Of a stretch of DNA of 6,156 nt, positions 6,082-6,156 are shown one piece after another. The first letter of the stretch is position 1. Each line of letters begins with the position of its first letter. The position numbers and the translations under genes are program-made. Origin of the DNA: CAZBEA01 sp964490835 (GTDB lineage: Bacteria; Patescibacteriota; Microgenomatia; Levybacterales; GWA1-39-11). The stretch lies in assembly GCA_964490835.1 (NCBI GenBank), contig CAZBEA010000071.1:1-6156 (forward strand), read 5' to 3'. Under the pieces are notes generated by a model. The model worked only from the letters and a program-made list of their open reading frames with translations, made no database searches and was not told the DNA's origin.

Positions 6082-6110
6082 TTGACTTGAGGCATGGCCT
6101 CTGATAGAAT
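6082..6110 (+). promoter_or_regulatory. Strong sigma70-type promoter reading out of the window
   Basis: TTGACT (6082-6087) and TAGAAT (6105-6110), each 5 of 6 to consensus, are separated by exactly 17 bases. TGA directly before the -10 makes it an extended -10 promoter. This is the best promoter in the window. The predicted start is near 6117, only about 15 bases before a strong hairpin. The gene it drives is beyond the right edge and is divergent from the exporter operon. Confidence 0.7.
6089..6101. repeat. Short inverted repeat inside the promoter spacer (possible operator)
   Basis: GAGGC and GCCTC are perfect inverted arms around the central ATG, lying wholly between the -35 and -10 boxes. 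A regulator bound there would block or remodel the promoter. With only 5-base arms it can be chance, though it is GC-rich against an AT-rich background. Confidence 0.3.
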
Positions 6111-6130
6111 GAATTCAGATTTTGAAGAAG

Positions 6131-6150
6131 TGGTGGGAGGATACCCACCA
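6131..6150 (+). promoter_or_regulatory. Leader hairpin just downstream of the predicted transcription start
   Basis: TGGTGGG (6131-6137) and CCCACCA (6144-6150) form a perfect 7-base-pair, GC-rich stem closing the 6-base loop AGGATA. GGGAGG (6135-6140), the best Shine-Dalgarno-like run in the window, lies across the stem and loop. CATTTT follows and then the window ends. It could be a 5' regulatory or stabilising stem, a ribosome-binding-site sequestering element, or the start of an attenuator or terminator if the T run continues. Confidence 0.5.
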
Positions 6151-6156
6151 CATTTT

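Noticed and set aside
6094..6156. Open plus-strand frame from ATG 6094 or 6109 running to the window edge (begins MASDRMNSDFEEVV)
   Set aside because: Both ATGs lie within the promoter, upstream of the predicted transcription start near 6117, and the downstream part is a palindrome. With at most 21 codons visible and no recognisable family I do not call it, but it could prove real if the frame continues.

Overview
The window looks like a gene-dense, AT-rich piece of a Patescibacteria (CPR) genome, most likely of Microgenomates type. This is judged from gene content and protein style, not from a marker gene. The supporting signs are very short or overlapping gene junctions, a MutY-like glycosylase with no iron-sulfur cysteines, a HlyD/ABC/MacB exporter whose adaptor resembles CPR adaptors as I remember them, and almost no Shine-Dalgarno sequences. 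The standard code fits: TGA ends the MutY-like gene exactly where the next gene begins, which argues against the TGA=Gly code of Gracilibacteria/Absconditabacteria.

Layout, left to right. (1) Bases 1-421, plus strand: the last 32 codons of an AlkA-like alkyl-base DNA glycosylase, then a 97-residue SemiSWEET-type transporter. (2) Bases 418-2122, minus strand, transcribed right to left: MutY-like glycosylase, MazG-fold (dCTPase-type) nucleotide pyrophosphohydrolase, and a DHFR/RibD-C-type reductase. These are packed with an 8-base overlap and a 9-base gap, so probably one operon. (3) Bases 2137-2820, plus strand: an alpha/beta hydrolase with a complete Ser-Asp-His triad, divergent from the MutY-like gene across only 14 bases. 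(4) Bases 2811-6019, minus strand: a three-gene operon of HlyD/MacA-like adaptor, MacB/LolD-type ATPase and MacB-type permease, with gaps of 2 and 3 bases. (5) Bases 6020-6156: non-coding, with a good rightward sigma70-type promoter, a small dyad in its spacer, and a strong hairpin just after the predicted transcription start, probably the leader of a gene beyond the window.

Two themes stand out. The left half is about DNA and nucleotide-pool quality: two base-excision glycosylases, a nucleotide pyrophosphohydrolase and a reductase of the DHFR fold. The right half is a complete inner-membrane MacAB-like export machine with no outer-membrane partner, as expected for a cell without a classical outer membrane. 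I see no mobile element, CRISPR array, tRNA or rRNA, and no clearly new multi-gene system. The least ordinary items are the MutY-like protein (no FeS cluster, Glu at the catalytic Asp position, winged-helix-like tail), the 14-base divergent promoter region that predicts a leaderless hydrolase mRNA, and the promoter plus hairpin at the right edge.
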